A DNA stretch of 64,000 nt from NCBI RefSeq assembly GCF_900019265.1, contig NZ_CYGX02000034.1:112622-176621 (forward strand), given 5' to 3'. How positions within the stretch are numbered: position 1 is the stretch's first letter; each line of letters starts with the position of its first letter. Made by a program: the position numbers and the translations under genes. The notes beneath the pieces were generated by a model. The model made no database searches. It worked only from the letters and a program-made list of their open reading frames with translations, and was not told the DNA's origin. This document shows positions 42,172 through 51,567 of the stretch, one piece after another. The DNA is from Paraburkholderia ribeironis. GTDB taxonomy: Bacteria > Pseudomonadota > Gammaproteobacteria > Burkholderiales > Burkholderiaceae.

Positions 42172-45108
42172 TTACTCGTAGTCGGCGATCGGCACGCAGG
42201 AGCAGAACAGATTGCGGTCGCCGTACACGTTGTCGGCGCGGCCGACCGGCGGCCAGTACTTCTTCGCGATCAAGGTGGGCAACGGATACGCGGCGGTTTC
42301 GCGCGTATAGGCATGCTTCCAGTCATCGGCGATGACCGCCGCCGCGGTGTGCGGCGCGTGCTTCAGCGGATTGTCCTCGCGGTCCGAGCGGCCTTCTTCG
42401 ACCGCGCGGATTTCGTTGCGGATCGCAATCATCGCTTCAATGAAGCGATCGAGTTCTTCCTTCGATTCCGATTCGGTCGGCTCGACCATCAGCGTGCCCG
42501 GCACTGGGAAGCTCATCGTCGGTGCGTGGAAGCCGTAGTCGGCGAGGCGCTTGGCGACGTCGTCCACGGTGATGCCGCTGGTTTCCTTGAGCGGACGCAG
42601 ATCGAGAATGCATTCGTGCGCGACCAGCCCGCCCGGGCCCGAGTACAGCACCGGGTAATGCGACGCGAGCTTGTTCGCGACGTAGTTCGCGTTGAGGATC
42701 GCGGTTTCGGTCGCGGCGGTCAGGTTCTTCGCGCCCATCATCGCGATATACATCCACGAGATCGGCAGGATCGACGCCGAGCCGTAGGGTGCGCCCGACA
42801 CCGCGCCGATACCGTTCGGCGCGCGTTCATAACCCGATGAGATCTGGTTCGGCAGGAACTGCGCGAGGTGCGCGCCGACCGCGACCGGACCGACGCCCGG
42901 TCCGCCGCCGCCGTGCGGAATGCAGAACGTCTTGTGCAGGTTCAGGTGCGAAACGTCGCCGCCGAACTGACCCGGCGCGCACAGACCCACCATCGCGTTC
43001 ATGTTCGCGCCATCCACGTACACCTGGCCGCCGTGTGCGTGCACGATCTCGCAGATCTCGCGCACGTTCTGCTCGAACACGCCGTGCGTGGACGGATAGG
43101 TGATCATGATCGCCGCGAGTTTGTCGGTGTGTTGCGCGGCCTTCTTCTGCAGGTCTTCGATATCGACGTTGCCCTGCGCGTCGCACGCGACCACCACCAC
43201 CTGCATGCCGGCCATCTGCGCCGACGCCGGGTTGGTGCCGTGCGCCGAAGCGGGAATCAGGCAGACATTGCGCTGCGCTTCGCCGCGCGACGCGTGATAA
43301 GCGTGGATGATCAACAGACCCGCGTATTCACCCTGCGAGCCGGCATTCGGTTGCAGCGACACCGCCGCATAGCCGGTGGCGGCGACCAGCATCGCTTCGA
43401 GCTGATCGATCATCGTGCGGTAGCCGACCGTTTGCTCGGCCGGTGCGAACGGATGGATCTGACCGAACTCCGGCCACGTGATCGGCAGCATTTCCGAGGT
43501 CGCGTTCAGCTTCATCGTGCAGGAGCCGAGCGGGATCATCGAACGGTCGAGCGCGAGGTCCTTGTCCGACAGGCTGCGCAGATAGCGCAGCATTTCCGTT
43601 TCCGAATGATGACGATTGAACACGTGGTGCGTGAGGTACGCGCTGGTGCGCTCGAGCGCGGCCGGCACCGATGCCGTGTTCGACGCGGCAAGCCTGGCGT
43701 CGAGCGTATCGACTTGCGGCACGTCCAGCACGCCGGCGGCTTGCGCGAACACCGCGAGCAGATCGGCCAGGTCGTGGCGCGTGGTGGTCTCGTCGACCGA
43801 CAGGCCGACTTGCGTGTCGCTCACGTGGCGCAGGTTGATGCGCTTCGCTCGCGCGGCATCGTGCAGTGCTTGGGTGCGCGCGCCGGTGTCGAACGTGAGC
43901 GTGTCGAAGAACGATTCGTTGGCGAGCGTGTAGCCGAGTTGCTTCGCGCCTTCAGCCAGCAACGCTGCAATCCGGTTCACGCGCAGCGCGATCGTCTTCA
44001 GGCCGTGCGGGCCGTGATAGACCGCATACATGCTGGCCATGATCGCGAGCAGCGCTTGCGCGGTGCACACGTTCGAGGTGGCCTTCTCGCGGCGGATATG
44101 TTGTTCGCGCGTTTGCAGCGCGAGACGCAGCGCGGGATTGCCTTGCGCATCGACGGTCACGCCGACGAGACGGCCCGGCATCTGCCGCTTGAATTCGTCA
44201 CGCACCGCGAGGTAAGCGGCATGCGGGCCGCCGAAGCCGACCGGCACGCCGAAGCGCTGCGTATTGCCGACGGCCACGTCCGCGCCCCATTCGCCCGGTG
44301 GCGTGAGCAGGGTCAGCGCGAGCAGGTCGGCGGCGACCACCACGTGGCCGCCCGCCGCGTGGATCGCTTCGGTCAGCGCGCGGTAGTCGCACACGTGGCC
44401 GTTGACGCCCGGGTATTGCAGCAGCACGCCGAACGCGTTCGCGTTGGCGGCTTCAGCGGCGGGACCCACCTTCACTTCGATGCCGACCGGCGTGGCGCGT
44501 GTCTTCACCACTTCGATGGTTTGTGGCAGCACGTCGTCAGCCACGAAGAACAGGTTCGACTTCGGCTTGCCCACGCGTTGCAGCAGCGTCATCGCTTCGG
44601 CGGCGGCGGTGGCTTCGTCGAGCAGCGATGCGTTCGAAATCGCGAGGCCCGTCAGGTCGACGACCATCTGCTGGAAGTTCAGTAGCGCTTCGAGACGGCC
44701 TTGTGAGATTTCCGGCTGATACGGCGTGTACGCGGTGTACCACGCCGGATTTTCCAGCACATTACGCAGGATCACCGTCGGCGTGTGCGCGTTGTAGTAG
44801 CCCTGGCCGATGTACGAGCGGAACACCTGGTTCTGGTCCGCGAGCTCGCGCAGCGCGGCGAGCGCTTCGGCTTCGCTCTTCGGTTGCGCGAAGGGGCCGA
44901 GCGGCAGCGTTTCGGTGCGGCGGATCGTCTTCGGAATGACCGCGTCGATCAGCGCGGCGCGCGACGCGAAGCCGAGGGCTTCGAGCATCGCTTGCTGGTC
45001 GGCCGCATCCGGGCCGATGTGCCGTTCGGCGAAGGCGTCGTGCACTTCGAGCGCGGCGAGCGAGAGAGGAGTGCGGTTCATCAGACGATCCGGGTGTTCG
45101 AGCTTCAT
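42172..45108 (-). CDS. gcvP: glycine dehydrogenase (P protein), single chain
   Basis: 978-residue PLP enzyme that decarboxylates glycine and passes the aminomethyl group to lipoyl-GcvH. The N- and C-terminal halves are fused as in most proteobacteria. The PLP lysine lies in HLNLHKTFCIPHGGGGPG, and IPLGSCTMKLN and ERHIGPDAADQQAM are intact. Expressed behind gcvT-gcvH, with 78 bp to gcvH. Confidence 0.97.
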   Translation of the reverse strand: MKLEHPDRLMNRTPLSLAALEVHDAFAERHIGPDAADQQAMLEALGFASRAALIDAVIPKTIRRTETLPLGPFAQPKSEAEALAALRELADQNQVFRSYIGQGYYNAHTPTVILRNVLENPAWYTAYTPYQPEISQGRLEALLNFQQMVVDLTGLAISNASLLDEATAAAEAMTLLQRVGKPKSNLFFVADDVLPQTIEVVKTRATPVGIEVKVGPAAEAANANAFGVLLQYPGVNGHVCDYRALTEAIHAAGGHVVVAADLLALTLLTPPGEWGADVAVGNTQRFGVPVGFGGPHAAYLAVRDEFKRQMPGRLVGVTVDAQGNPALRLALQTREQHIRREKATSNVCTAQALLAIMASMYAVYHGPHGLKTIALRVNRIAALLAEGAKQLGYTLANESFFDTLTFDTGARTQALHDAARAKRINLRHVSDTQVGLSVDETTTRHDLADLLAVFAQAAGVLDVPQVDTLDARLAASNTASVPAALERTSAYLTHHVFNRHHSETEMLRYLRSLSDKDLALDRSMIPLGSCTMKLNATSEMLPITWPEFGQIHPFAPAEQTVGYRTMIDQLEAMLVAATGYAAVSLQPNAGSQGEYAGLLIIHAYHASRGEAQRNVCLIPASAHGTNPASAQMAGMQVVVVACDAQGNVDIEDLQKKAAQHTDKLAAIMITYPSTHGVFEQNVREICEIVHAHGGQVYVDGANMNAMVGLCAPGQFGGDVSHLNLHKTFCIPHGGGGPGVGPVAVGAHLAQFLPNQISSGYERAPNGIGAVSGAPYGSASILPISWMYIAMMGAKNLTAATETAILNANYVANKLASHYPVLYSGPGGLVAHECILDLRPLKETSGITVDDVAKRLADYGFHAPTMSFPVPGTLMVEPTESESKEELDRFIEAMIAIRNEIRAVEEGRSDREDNPLKHAPHTAAAVIADDWKHAYTRETAAYPLPTLIAKKYWPPVGRADNVYGDRNLFCSCVPIADYE

Positions 45109-45186
45109 GGGTGTTCCTGGCGGTGCGGCGCGTCGTGCCTTGCGCTCGCCGCACCTGACGGTTAAACGAGGTGTGCGAGGTGTGAA

Positions 45187-45567
45187 TCAGGCGCCGATCG
45201 ACTTCGTGTACGCGTCGGCGTCGATCAGGCGATCCTGCGCTGCATCGGCAGCGGGCTTGATCTTGAAGAGCCAGCTTTCGTACGGAGCGGAGTTGACCGA
45301 GTCGGGTGCGTCGGCGACAGCCGTGTTCGCTTCGATGATCTCGCCCGAAACCGGCGCATAGATATCGGAAGCGGCCTTCACCGATTCGATCACGGCGACG
45401 GTGTCGCCCGCAGTCACGGTCTTGCCGAGTTCCTGAACTTCGAAGAAGACGATATCGCCGAGCGCTTCCTGTGCGTGGTCGGTGATGCCGACCGTCAGCG
45501 TGCCGTCCGCTTCCGTGCGGACCCATTCGTGCGATTCGGTGTATTTCAGATCGGCCGGGATGCTCAT
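45187..45567 (-). CDS. gcvH: glycine cleavage system H protein
   Basis: 126-residue lipoyl carrier. The lipoylated lysine is in VAVIESVKAASDIYAPVSGE; the start MSIPADLKYTESHEWVR is standard. It shuttles the aminomethyl group between GcvP and GcvT. Confidence 0.97.
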   Translation of the reverse strand: MSIPADLKYTESHEWVRTEADGTLTVGITDHAQEALGDIVFFEVQELGKTVTAGDTVAVIESVKAASDIYAPVSGEIIEANTAVADAPDSVNSAPYESWLFKIKPAADAAQDRLIDADAYTKSIGA

Positions 45568-45628
45568 CGGATGCTCCTATTCGGTGTGGTTCGTTATTGG
45601 CTTAAAAGAGGGGTCGCGCGCCGGCTGC

Positions 45629-46747
45629 TCAAACCGCCAGCACTTTGCCGTTGCGCACGAACGGCAGTTTTACCACGCTTGCGGGAACAGCCTTGTCACG
45701 AATCTGAACGTGAACGGTGTCGCCCGGCTGCACGCCTTTCGGCACGCGTGCGAAGGCGATCGACTCCTGCATCGTCGGGGAAAAAGTGCCGCTGGTGATT
45801 TCGCCTTCGCCGTGCGGCGTGACGACTTTCTGATGCGCGCGCAGCACGCCCGCCGCCTTGCCGTTTTCCTTCAGCAGGATCAGCCCGACGAATGCCGCGA
45901 GCGAGCCTTCGGCTTCCAGCTTGCTCCTGCCGACGAAGTCGCGCGGCGAGTTCAGATCGACTGTCCATGCGAGGCCGGCGTCGAGCGGCGAGATATTGTC
46001 GTCCATGTCCTGGCCGTACAGATTCATGCCCGCTTCGAGGCGCAGCGTATCGCGTGCGCCGAGGCCGGCCGGACGCACGCCTTGTGCATGCAACGCGTTC
46101 CACAGCGCTTCGACGCAATCGGCCGGCACGATGATTTCGAAGCCGTCTTCGCCGGTGTAGCCGGTGCGGGCGACGGTCAGTTCGCCAAACGGCGTGGCGT
46201 CGATGCGCGCGGCGTTGAACGGCTTGAGCGCTTCGGTAGCGGCGCGCGTGGCCGGCACCGTTTGCCAGACCTTCTCGCGTGCGTTCGGGCCCTGCACCGC
46301 GACGATCGCGTAGTCGCGGCGCGGCGTGATGGTCAGGCCGAAGCCGCCTTCGGCATTGAGCTGGCCGAACCACGCGATGTCTTTGTCGGCGGTGCCGGCG
46401 TTGACGACCACGCGGAAGTGATCTTCGCCGAAGTAATAGACGATCAGATCGTCGATCACGCCGCCATTCGGGTTCAGCAGACAGGAGTAGAGCGCGCGGC
46501 CGGGCGTTTGCAGCTTCGCGACGTTGTTGGCGAGCGCGTATTCGAAGAAGGCGCGCACGCGCTCGCCGGTGAAATCGACGACGCACATGTGCGAGACGTC
46601 GAACATGCCGGCGTCGGTACGCACGGCGCGATGTTCCTCGATCTGCGAGCCGTAGTTGACGGGCATGTCCCAGCCGCCGAAATCGACCATGCGGGCATTG
46701 AGCGCACGATGGGTGGCGTTGAGCGGGGTGTGTTTGAGTTCGGTCAT
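45629..46747 (-). CDS. gcvT: aminomethyltransferase (T protein)
   Basis: 372-residue folate enzyme releasing ammonia and 5,10-methylene-THF. The start at 46747 gives MTELKHTPLNATHRAL and then MVDFGGWDMPVNYGSQ; a longer frame to 46933 runs into the riboswitch and is not used. DVSHMCVVDFTGERV and GYTGEDGFEI are present. First gene of gcvTHP, 84 bases after the riboswitch. Confidence 0.96.
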   Translation of the reverse strand: MTELKHTPLNATHRALNARMVDFGGWDMPVNYGSQIEEHRAVRTDAGMFDVSHMCVVDFTGERVRAFFEYALANNVAKLQTPGRALYSCLLNPNGGVIDDLIVYYFGEDHFRVVVNAGTADKDIAWFGQLNAEGGFGLTITPRRDYAIVAVQGPNAREKVWQTVPATRAATEALKPFNAARIDATPFGELTVARTGYTGEDGFEIIVPADCVEALWNALHAQGVRPAGLGARDTLRLEAGMNLYGQDMDDNISPLDAGLAWTVDLNSPRDFVGRSKLEAEGSLAAFVGLILLKENGKAAGVLRAHQKVVTPHGEGEITSGTFSPTMQESIAFARVPKGVQPGDTVHVQIRDKAVPASVVKLPFVRNGKVLAV

Positions 46748-46769
46748 GGGGCCTCGGGCATCGCGAAAC

Positions 46770-46802
46770 AAAAAAGGCCATGCGGCGCTACGCCTCGCGG
46801 CC
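46770..46802 (-). terminator. probable riboswitch expression-platform terminator
   Basis: On the minus strand GGCC....GGCG-TAG-CGCC....GGCC (46802-46776) is followed by six U residues. It sits between aptamer 2 and gcvT, so ligand-bound antitermination is likely. The stem has a central mismatched part. Confidence 0.5.
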
Positions 46803-46830
46803 GGGTGCCTGCGAGCGTGGTTCTGCATGA

Positions 46831-47100
46831 CCCCTCTGTCCTCGATACCTGAGAGATTGCGCTGCCGTGAGAATCTGGATTCGTCACGGTGAAACGCGCG
46901 CCCCTTCGGTGGGCAGCCTGCCTGTGCCTGCACGATACAAACGACGCAGATGGCTACTGCCGCTCTCCAGAGTGCGAAAAACCGCTGCCGTTAGGCGGGT
47001 TTTTCGACGCGTTCGGTCCTTTTGCCTGAGAGTTTGCGGGTGTGCCCCTTCGGCGGCGCGGCCTGCGATTGTCAGCGGCCAGCGCGCTCTCCCGACGCGT
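46831..47100 (-). promoter_or_regulatory. tandem glycine riboswitch
   Basis: Two glycine aptamers in series on the minus strand. Each has the conserved set GGGAGAG or GGAGAG, (A/G)CCGAAGGGGC, and (A)CTCTCAGG. Aptamer 1 covers about 47097-47008 and ends CAAAAGGACCG; aptamer 2 covers about 46972-46831 and ends GAGGACAGAGGGG. Glycine binding would switch on gcvT-gcvH-gcvP. An unusual terminator-like hairpin lies in the linker. Confidence 0.94.
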
Positions 47101-47184
47101 GCGGCGAATGTACGCGACGGCTGGGGGCTTGTCAAATAAAGGCTTGCGACCGGCGTGGTGGCTGACATCGCACGTTGCCGGCGC

Positions 47185-47215
47185 AAAAAAAAGCGCGGGA
47201 CGTGATGCCCGCGCT
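47185..47215 (-). terminator. intrinsic terminator of the 47.2-kb lipoprotein gene
   Basis: Minus-strand AGCGCGGG-CATCACGT-CCCGCGCT followed by eight U residues, 32 bases after the stop. Confidence 0.9.
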
Positions 47216-47246
47216 CGCGCTGCTTTGCTGCGCGGACTCGAGGCGG

Positions 47247-47597
47247 TTACTCGCCGATCGCGTGAGCCGCGTTGTCCAGCTCCTGGTTCAGCACGCGCTG
47301 TTCGTCGCTGGTGAGGCCGCCACCGTGTTGCGAGGCCATGTCGTGCGCTTCCTGGCGGATGACATCGAGCCGATGGTGCAGGGCGGCGCCTTGTGGCGGC
47401 GGGTAATCGCCCTGATTCACGCGTTTGTCGATCCGGCGGGCGAGATTGTCGATCCGGCCGTCGACCTGATGAAGACGCTGATCCGCGATCTGCTGCGGAC
47501 TGGGGCGCGGTGCCGGCGCGGGTTGGGGCGCGACCACGCAGGCGGCGACGGAACTGAGCAGGGCGCAGGCGGCAATGGCGCGGATGAGACGAGGCAT
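47247..47597 (-). CDS. small lipoprotein of unknown function
   Basis: 116 residues. Signal peptide with lipobox SSVAAC, cysteine at residue 20, then a proline-rich spacer (APQPAPAPRPSP) and a helical, charged C-terminal part (QIADQRLHQVDGRIDNLARRIDKR). No enzyme motif. Likely membrane-anchored in the periplasm. Own terminator, so monocistronic. Confidence 0.7.
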   Translation of the reverse strand: MPRLIRAIAACALLSSVAACVVAPQPAPAPRPSPQQIADQRLHQVDGRIDNLARRIDKRVNQGDYPPPQGAALHHRLDVIRQEAHDMASQHGGGLTSDEQRVLNQELDNAAHAIGE

Positions 47598-47783
47598 GGA
47601 CTCTCCAGAAGTCGTTGTCGTTGGCGGCGCTACTCGGGAGCAACGGATGATCGCGGCTGCGCGCTGACCGGGGAGGGGGACAGAGTTGTAACGCTATATT
47701 CCTTTCGGGACGTCAGATTTTTGCCTGCGCGGCGGCTTGGGCGACAAGTGGTTGTGGGAGCACAAGTCGTCGCGCCGCGCAGG

Positions 47784-47855
47784 TCAGCGACTCAGCGAAT
47801 CAGCGAATCAGCGAATCAGCGAATCAGCGAATCAGCGAATCAGCGAATCAGCGAA
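47784..47855. repeat. nine tandem 8-bp repeats (TCAGCGAA)
   Basis: One TCAGCGAC followed by eight TCAGCGAA, no gaps, 72 bp. The last unit contains the stop codon (47848-47850 complement) of the minus-strand oxidoreductase gene, so the array begins at that gene's end. Confidence 0.9.
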
Positions 47856-48897
47856 TGCGCTCGAACGGCAACCGGACGCCTTCTTCCGAACTGCGCGCGG
47901 CAAGCTCGATGATCGTCATCACGTCAACTGCATCCTGGGCACTGACAGGGAAGGCGGTGCCGTGCTGGATGGCGTCGGCCACCGCGACATAGAAGCCGAC
48001 ATAGTCGCCATTGCGCGTCGGCAACTCGCGCTCGACTTCCTGACCGCCTTCCAGCACGCGCAGCACACCCGCGGTGTTGCCGGCGCCGAAGCCTTCATTG
48101 CCGGGACGCAGGCCGGCCTTCAACTGATCCTCCTGCGTATCGAGCCCGTATTTCACGTAACTGCCGCGCGTGCCGTGGATCGCAAACCTCGGCGCGAGCA
48201 ACGCCGTCAACGCGCTCGCATGCAACATCACCTCGAACTCACCGTAGCCGAGCTGAATATGCACATAGTCCGGCGCGCTGGCCTGGTCACGATGCGCGCG
48301 CACCGTCGCCGATACCGTCTGCGGTGCGCCGAACAGAGCCAACGCCTGGTCGATCAGATGCGGGCCGAGGTCGAACAGCAAGCCGCCGCCTCGCGACACT
48401 TCTTCGCGCCAACGCTGCGGCACAGTTGGCCGGAAACGGTCGAAGTGCGATTCGAAGTGCGTGACGCGCCCCAGCTCCACGCGGGCGAGCAGATCCCGCA
48501 CGGTCAGAAAGTCGCCGTCCCAACGACGGTTGTGAAACGGCATGAACCGTTTGCCGCGGGCGAGCGCGATGTTGGCGAGCGTGTGGGCGTCGGCGGCGCT
48601 CAGCGTGACCGGCTTGTCGACCACCACGTGCTTGCCGGCTTCCAGCGTGCGGCGCGCGAGGTCGAAGTGGGTGTCATTGGGCGTCGCGATCACGACGCAC
48701 TCGATGTCTTCGAGCGCCAGCAGCGCGTCGAGGTCGGCCACGACTTTCGCATGCGGATAGTCGGTCAGCGCGCGTTCGGGCTGACTCGTCGCGATCGCGG
48801 CGAGGCTCGCGCGCCCGCAATGTGCGATCACCGGCGCATGAAAGGTCGCGCCAGCAAAACCGTAACCCACCAATCCAATCTTCAGCGATGCGGACAT
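47848..48897 (-). CDS. Gfo/Idh/MocA family oxidoreductase
   Basis: 349 residues. N-terminal NAD(P)-binding Rossmann fold (IGLVGYGFAGATFHAPVI), then CVVIATPNDTHFDLARRTLEAGKHVVVDKPV with the family lysine in DKPV, and a C-terminal alpha/beta domain with GGGLLFDLGPHLIDQAL. It resembles the YdgJ-type members acting on sugars or inositols; substrate is unknown. Divergent from rep. Confidence 0.88.
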   Translation of the reverse strand: MSASLKIGLVGYGFAGATFHAPVIAHCGRASLAAIATSQPERALTDYPHAKVVADLDALLALEDIECVVIATPNDTHFDLARRTLEAGKHVVVDKPVTLSAADAHTLANIALARGKRFMPFHNRRWDGDFLTVRDLLARVELGRVTHFESHFDRFRPTVPQRWREEVSRGGGLLFDLGPHLIDQALALFGAPQTVSATVRAHRDQASAPDYVHIQLGYGEFEVMLHASALTALLAPRFAIHGTRGSYVKYGLDTQEDQLKAGLRPGNEGFGAGNTAGVLRVLEGGQEVERELPTRNGDYVGFYVAVADAIQHGTAFPVSAQDAVDVMTIIELAARSSEEGVRLPFERIR

Positions 48898-49068
48898 GCG
48901 TGTCTTCCTGCAAAAACGGCGCGCCGCTTTGCCACCGTGGCGACGGCGCGCAACACTGCAATTGTGGCATGTCCCGAAGGCGGACCGGCAACGTTGCCAC
49001 CGTCATGCGCCGCGGTGTCGTTGCCGGCGGCCGTGCGGCATTCGTTGGGGCGTCCGCGGGAGGCTCTC

Positions 49069-49156
49069 ATCGGGACGTCCACGTGGGGGCATTCATCGGG
49101 AGCGTCTATCGAGGGCGTCCGTCGAGGGCATCCATCGAGGGCATCCATGTTAACAT
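49069..49156. repeat. degenerate 13-bp repeats and a palindrome upstream of rep
   Basis: Three good copies of (A/G)TCGAGGGC(A/G)TCC at 49108, 49121 and 49134 follow two weaker ones (49082, 49095) and a related partial at 49069. They end in the palindrome ATGTTAACAT (49147-49156), which may overlap a -10 region. The remainder of the 48898-49307 gap shows nothing further. Confidence 0.6.
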
Positions 49157-49307
49157 CGCTCCTCTCGCGCGCATCGCGACGGGCTGGAACCCCTGCGCAC
49201 CATGCCAGGTGTCCGTTCCAGCCGGCGACGCCGCGCCGCACGCCCCCGGGCCTCCGGTCGCGATTCAGCGCCGACGCGCCCTCAACCGCAATACCCATCC
49301 ACAGACG

Positions 49308-51398
49308 ATGTCCGCAGGCCTGAACCCCGCTCAAAATGAAGCGGTCCGTTATCTCGACGGTCCATGTCTCGTGCTCGCCGGCGCAGGCAGCGGCAAGACG
49401 CGCGTGATCACGCAGAAAATTGCGCACCTGATCGAAGCCAAAGGCTTCGAGCCGCGCCACATCGCCGCTGTCACGTTTACGAACAAGGCCGCCGCGGAAA
49501 TGCGCGAGCGCGTGGGCAAGCTGCTCGAAGGCAGGACGCTCACCACGCCTGGCAAGGAAGGCCGCAAGGTGCCGGTCAATCAGTTGACGGTTTGCACCTT
49601 CCACTCGCTCGGCGTGCAGATACTGCGGCAGGAGGCTGAACACGTCGGCCTGAAACCGCAGTTCTCGATCATGGATTCGGACGACTGCTTCGGCATGATC
49701 CAGGAACAGGTCGGCTCGACGGACAAGGGCTTCATCCGCAAGATCCAGTCGATCATCTCGCTGTGGAAGAACGGCCTGATCATGCCCGAGGAGGCGATCG
49801 CGATCGCCGCGAACGAGGACGAGCATCAGGCCGCGATCGTCTACCGCAATTACGTGGCGACGCTGCACGCGTATCAGGCGGTCGATTTCGACGATCTGAT
49901 CCGCCTGCCCGCCGAGCTCTTCGCGAACAACGAGCCGGTGCGCGAGCGCTGGCAGAACAAGCTGCGCTATCTGCTGATCGACGAGTACCAGGACACCAAC
50001 GCGTGCCAGTACGAACTGGTCAAGCTGCTCGCGGGCAAGCGCGCGGCGTTCACGGCGGTCGGCGACGACGACCAGGCGATCTACGGCTGGCGCGGCGCAA
50101 CGCTCGAAAATCTCGGGCAGCTCAGCAAGGATTTTCCGAAACTGCACCTGATCAAGCTCGAACAGAATTACCGCTCGACGGTGCGCATTCTGACCGCTGC
50201 GAATAACGTGATCGCGAACAACCCGAAGCTGTTCGAAAAGAAGCTGTGGTCCGAGCACGGCATGGGCGACACGATCACCGTCACGCCTTGCAATGACGAG
50301 GAGCACGAGGCGGAGTCGGTGGTGTTCCGCCTGTCCGCGCACAAGTTCGAGCGGCGCGCGAATTTCCGCGACTACGCGATCCTGTATCGCGGCAACTTCC
50401 AGGCGCGCATCTTCGAACAGGTACTGCGTCGCGAACGGATTCCGTACGTGCTGTCTGGCGGTCAGTCGTTCTTCGACAAAGCCGAAATCAAGGACATCTG
50501 CGCATATCTGCGCCTCATCGCCAACGCGAACGACGACCCCGCGTTCATCCGCGCCATCACCACGCCGCGCCGGGGCGTCGGTAATACGACGCTCGAAGCG
50601 CTCGGTGCATTCGCGGGTCAGGCGAAGGTGTCGCTGTTCGAGGCGGTGTACATGGGCGGGATCGAGGCGCGCCTGTCGCCGCGCCAGATCGAACCAATGC
50701 GCGTGTTCTGCGACTTCATGCAGCGTCTCACCGATCGCGCGGAAAAAGATGCCGCCGGCACACTGCTCGACGAACTGATGGACGCGATCCACTACGAAGC
50801 CTATCTGTACGACGCGTTCGACGAACGCCAGGCGCAGGCCAAGTGGCAGAACGTGCTGGAATTCATGGAGTGGTTGAAGCGCAAAGGCACCAAGGCCGAA
50901 ACCGAGGATGCCGGCAATCGCGAAGCCACCGGCTACGACACCGCCGACGGTTTCGGCGATACCGGCAAGAATCTGCTTGGCCTGATCCAGACCGTCGCGC
51001 TCATGTCGATGCTCGAAGGTCGTGAAGAAGATCCCGATGCGGTCCGGCTTTCGACCGTGCATGCGTCGAAGGGACTGGAGTACCCGCACGTGTTTCTGGT
51101 GGGCGTCGAAGAAGGCATCATGCCGCATCGGGGCGGCCCCGACGACGAGCCGATCGACGACGCGCGCATCGAGGAAGAGCGCCGTTTGATGTACGTCGCG
51201 ATTACGCGTGCGCAGCGCAGCCTGCATCTGAACTGGTGCAAGAAGCGCAAGCGCGCGAGAGAGACGGTGGTGTGCGAGCCGTCGCGCTTCATTCCCGAAA
51301 TGCTGCTCGACGATGCGCCGCCGCCGACACCGGAAGAAGCACCGATGTCGCCGAAAGACCGGCTCGCGAGTTTGAAGGCACTGCTGCAAAAGCCGTGA
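49308..51398 (+). CDS. rep: ATP-dependent DNA helicase Rep (UvrD/Rep superfamily 1A)
   Basis: 696 residues. All helicase motifs are seen in order: LNPAQNEAV (Q), LAGAGSGKTRV (Walker A), FTNKAAAEM (Ia), LLIDEYQDTNACQYE (II), VGDDDQAIYGWRGA (III), LEQNYRST (IV), STVHASKGLEYPHVFLVG (V) and RRLMYVAITRAQ (VI). The DDDQAIYGWRGA form and length point to Rep rather than UvrD. Start at 49308 is MSAGLNPAQNEAV; longer frames run into the repeats upstream. Confidence 0.93.
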   Translation: MSAGLNPAQNEAVRYLDGPCLVLAGAGSGKTRVITQKIAHLIEAKGFEPRHIAAVTFTNKAAAEMRERVGKLLEGRTLTTPGKEGRKVPVNQLTVCTFHSLGVQILRQEAEHVGLKPQFSIMDSDDCFGMIQEQVGSTDKGFIRKIQSIISLWKNGLIMPEEAIAIAANEDEHQAAIVYRNYVATLHAYQAVDFDDLIRLPAELFANNEPVRERWQNKLRYLLIDEYQDTNACQYELVKLLAGKRAAFTAVGDDDQAIYGWRGATLENLGQLSKDFPKLHLIKLEQNYRSTVRILTAANNVIANNPKLFEKKLWSEHGMGDTITVTPCNDEEHEAESVVFRLSAHKFERRANFRDYAILYRGNFQARIFEQVLRRERIPYVLSGGQSFFDKAEIKDICAYLRLIANANDDPAFIRAITTPRRGVGNTTLEALGAFAGQAKVSLFEAVYMGGIEARLSPRQIEPMRVFCDFMQRLTDRAEKDAAGTLLDELMDAIHYEAYLYDAFDERQAQAKWQNVLEFMEWLKRKGTKAETEDAGNREATGYDTADGFGDTGKNLLGLIQTVALMSMLEGREEDPDAVRLSTVHASKGLEYPHVFLVGVEEGIMPHRGGPDDEPIDDARIEEERRLMYVAITRAQRSLHLNWCKKRKRARETVVCEPSRFIPEMLLDDAPPPTPEEAPMSPKDRLASLKALLQKP

Positions 51399-51567
51399 AT
51401 GCGCGCGGCGCGTGGTGGGCTGGTTCACGGCACGGGGCGTATTGAGCTTTCTGTTGCGTTCGCAAGACCTTGGGCGTGACAGGTGCTTTGGCTGTTTTTC
51501 GCAGGCTTGAGCTAGAGTGGCGCGGCTTGTCGATCGCATGTCGGCGAGCCTGATCGGAGACTTTCGT

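Noticed and set aside
48822..49307. N-terminal extension of the rep helicase
   Set aside because: The in-frame codons run through the 13-bp repeats and the product is unlike any helicase domain; the family start is at 49308.
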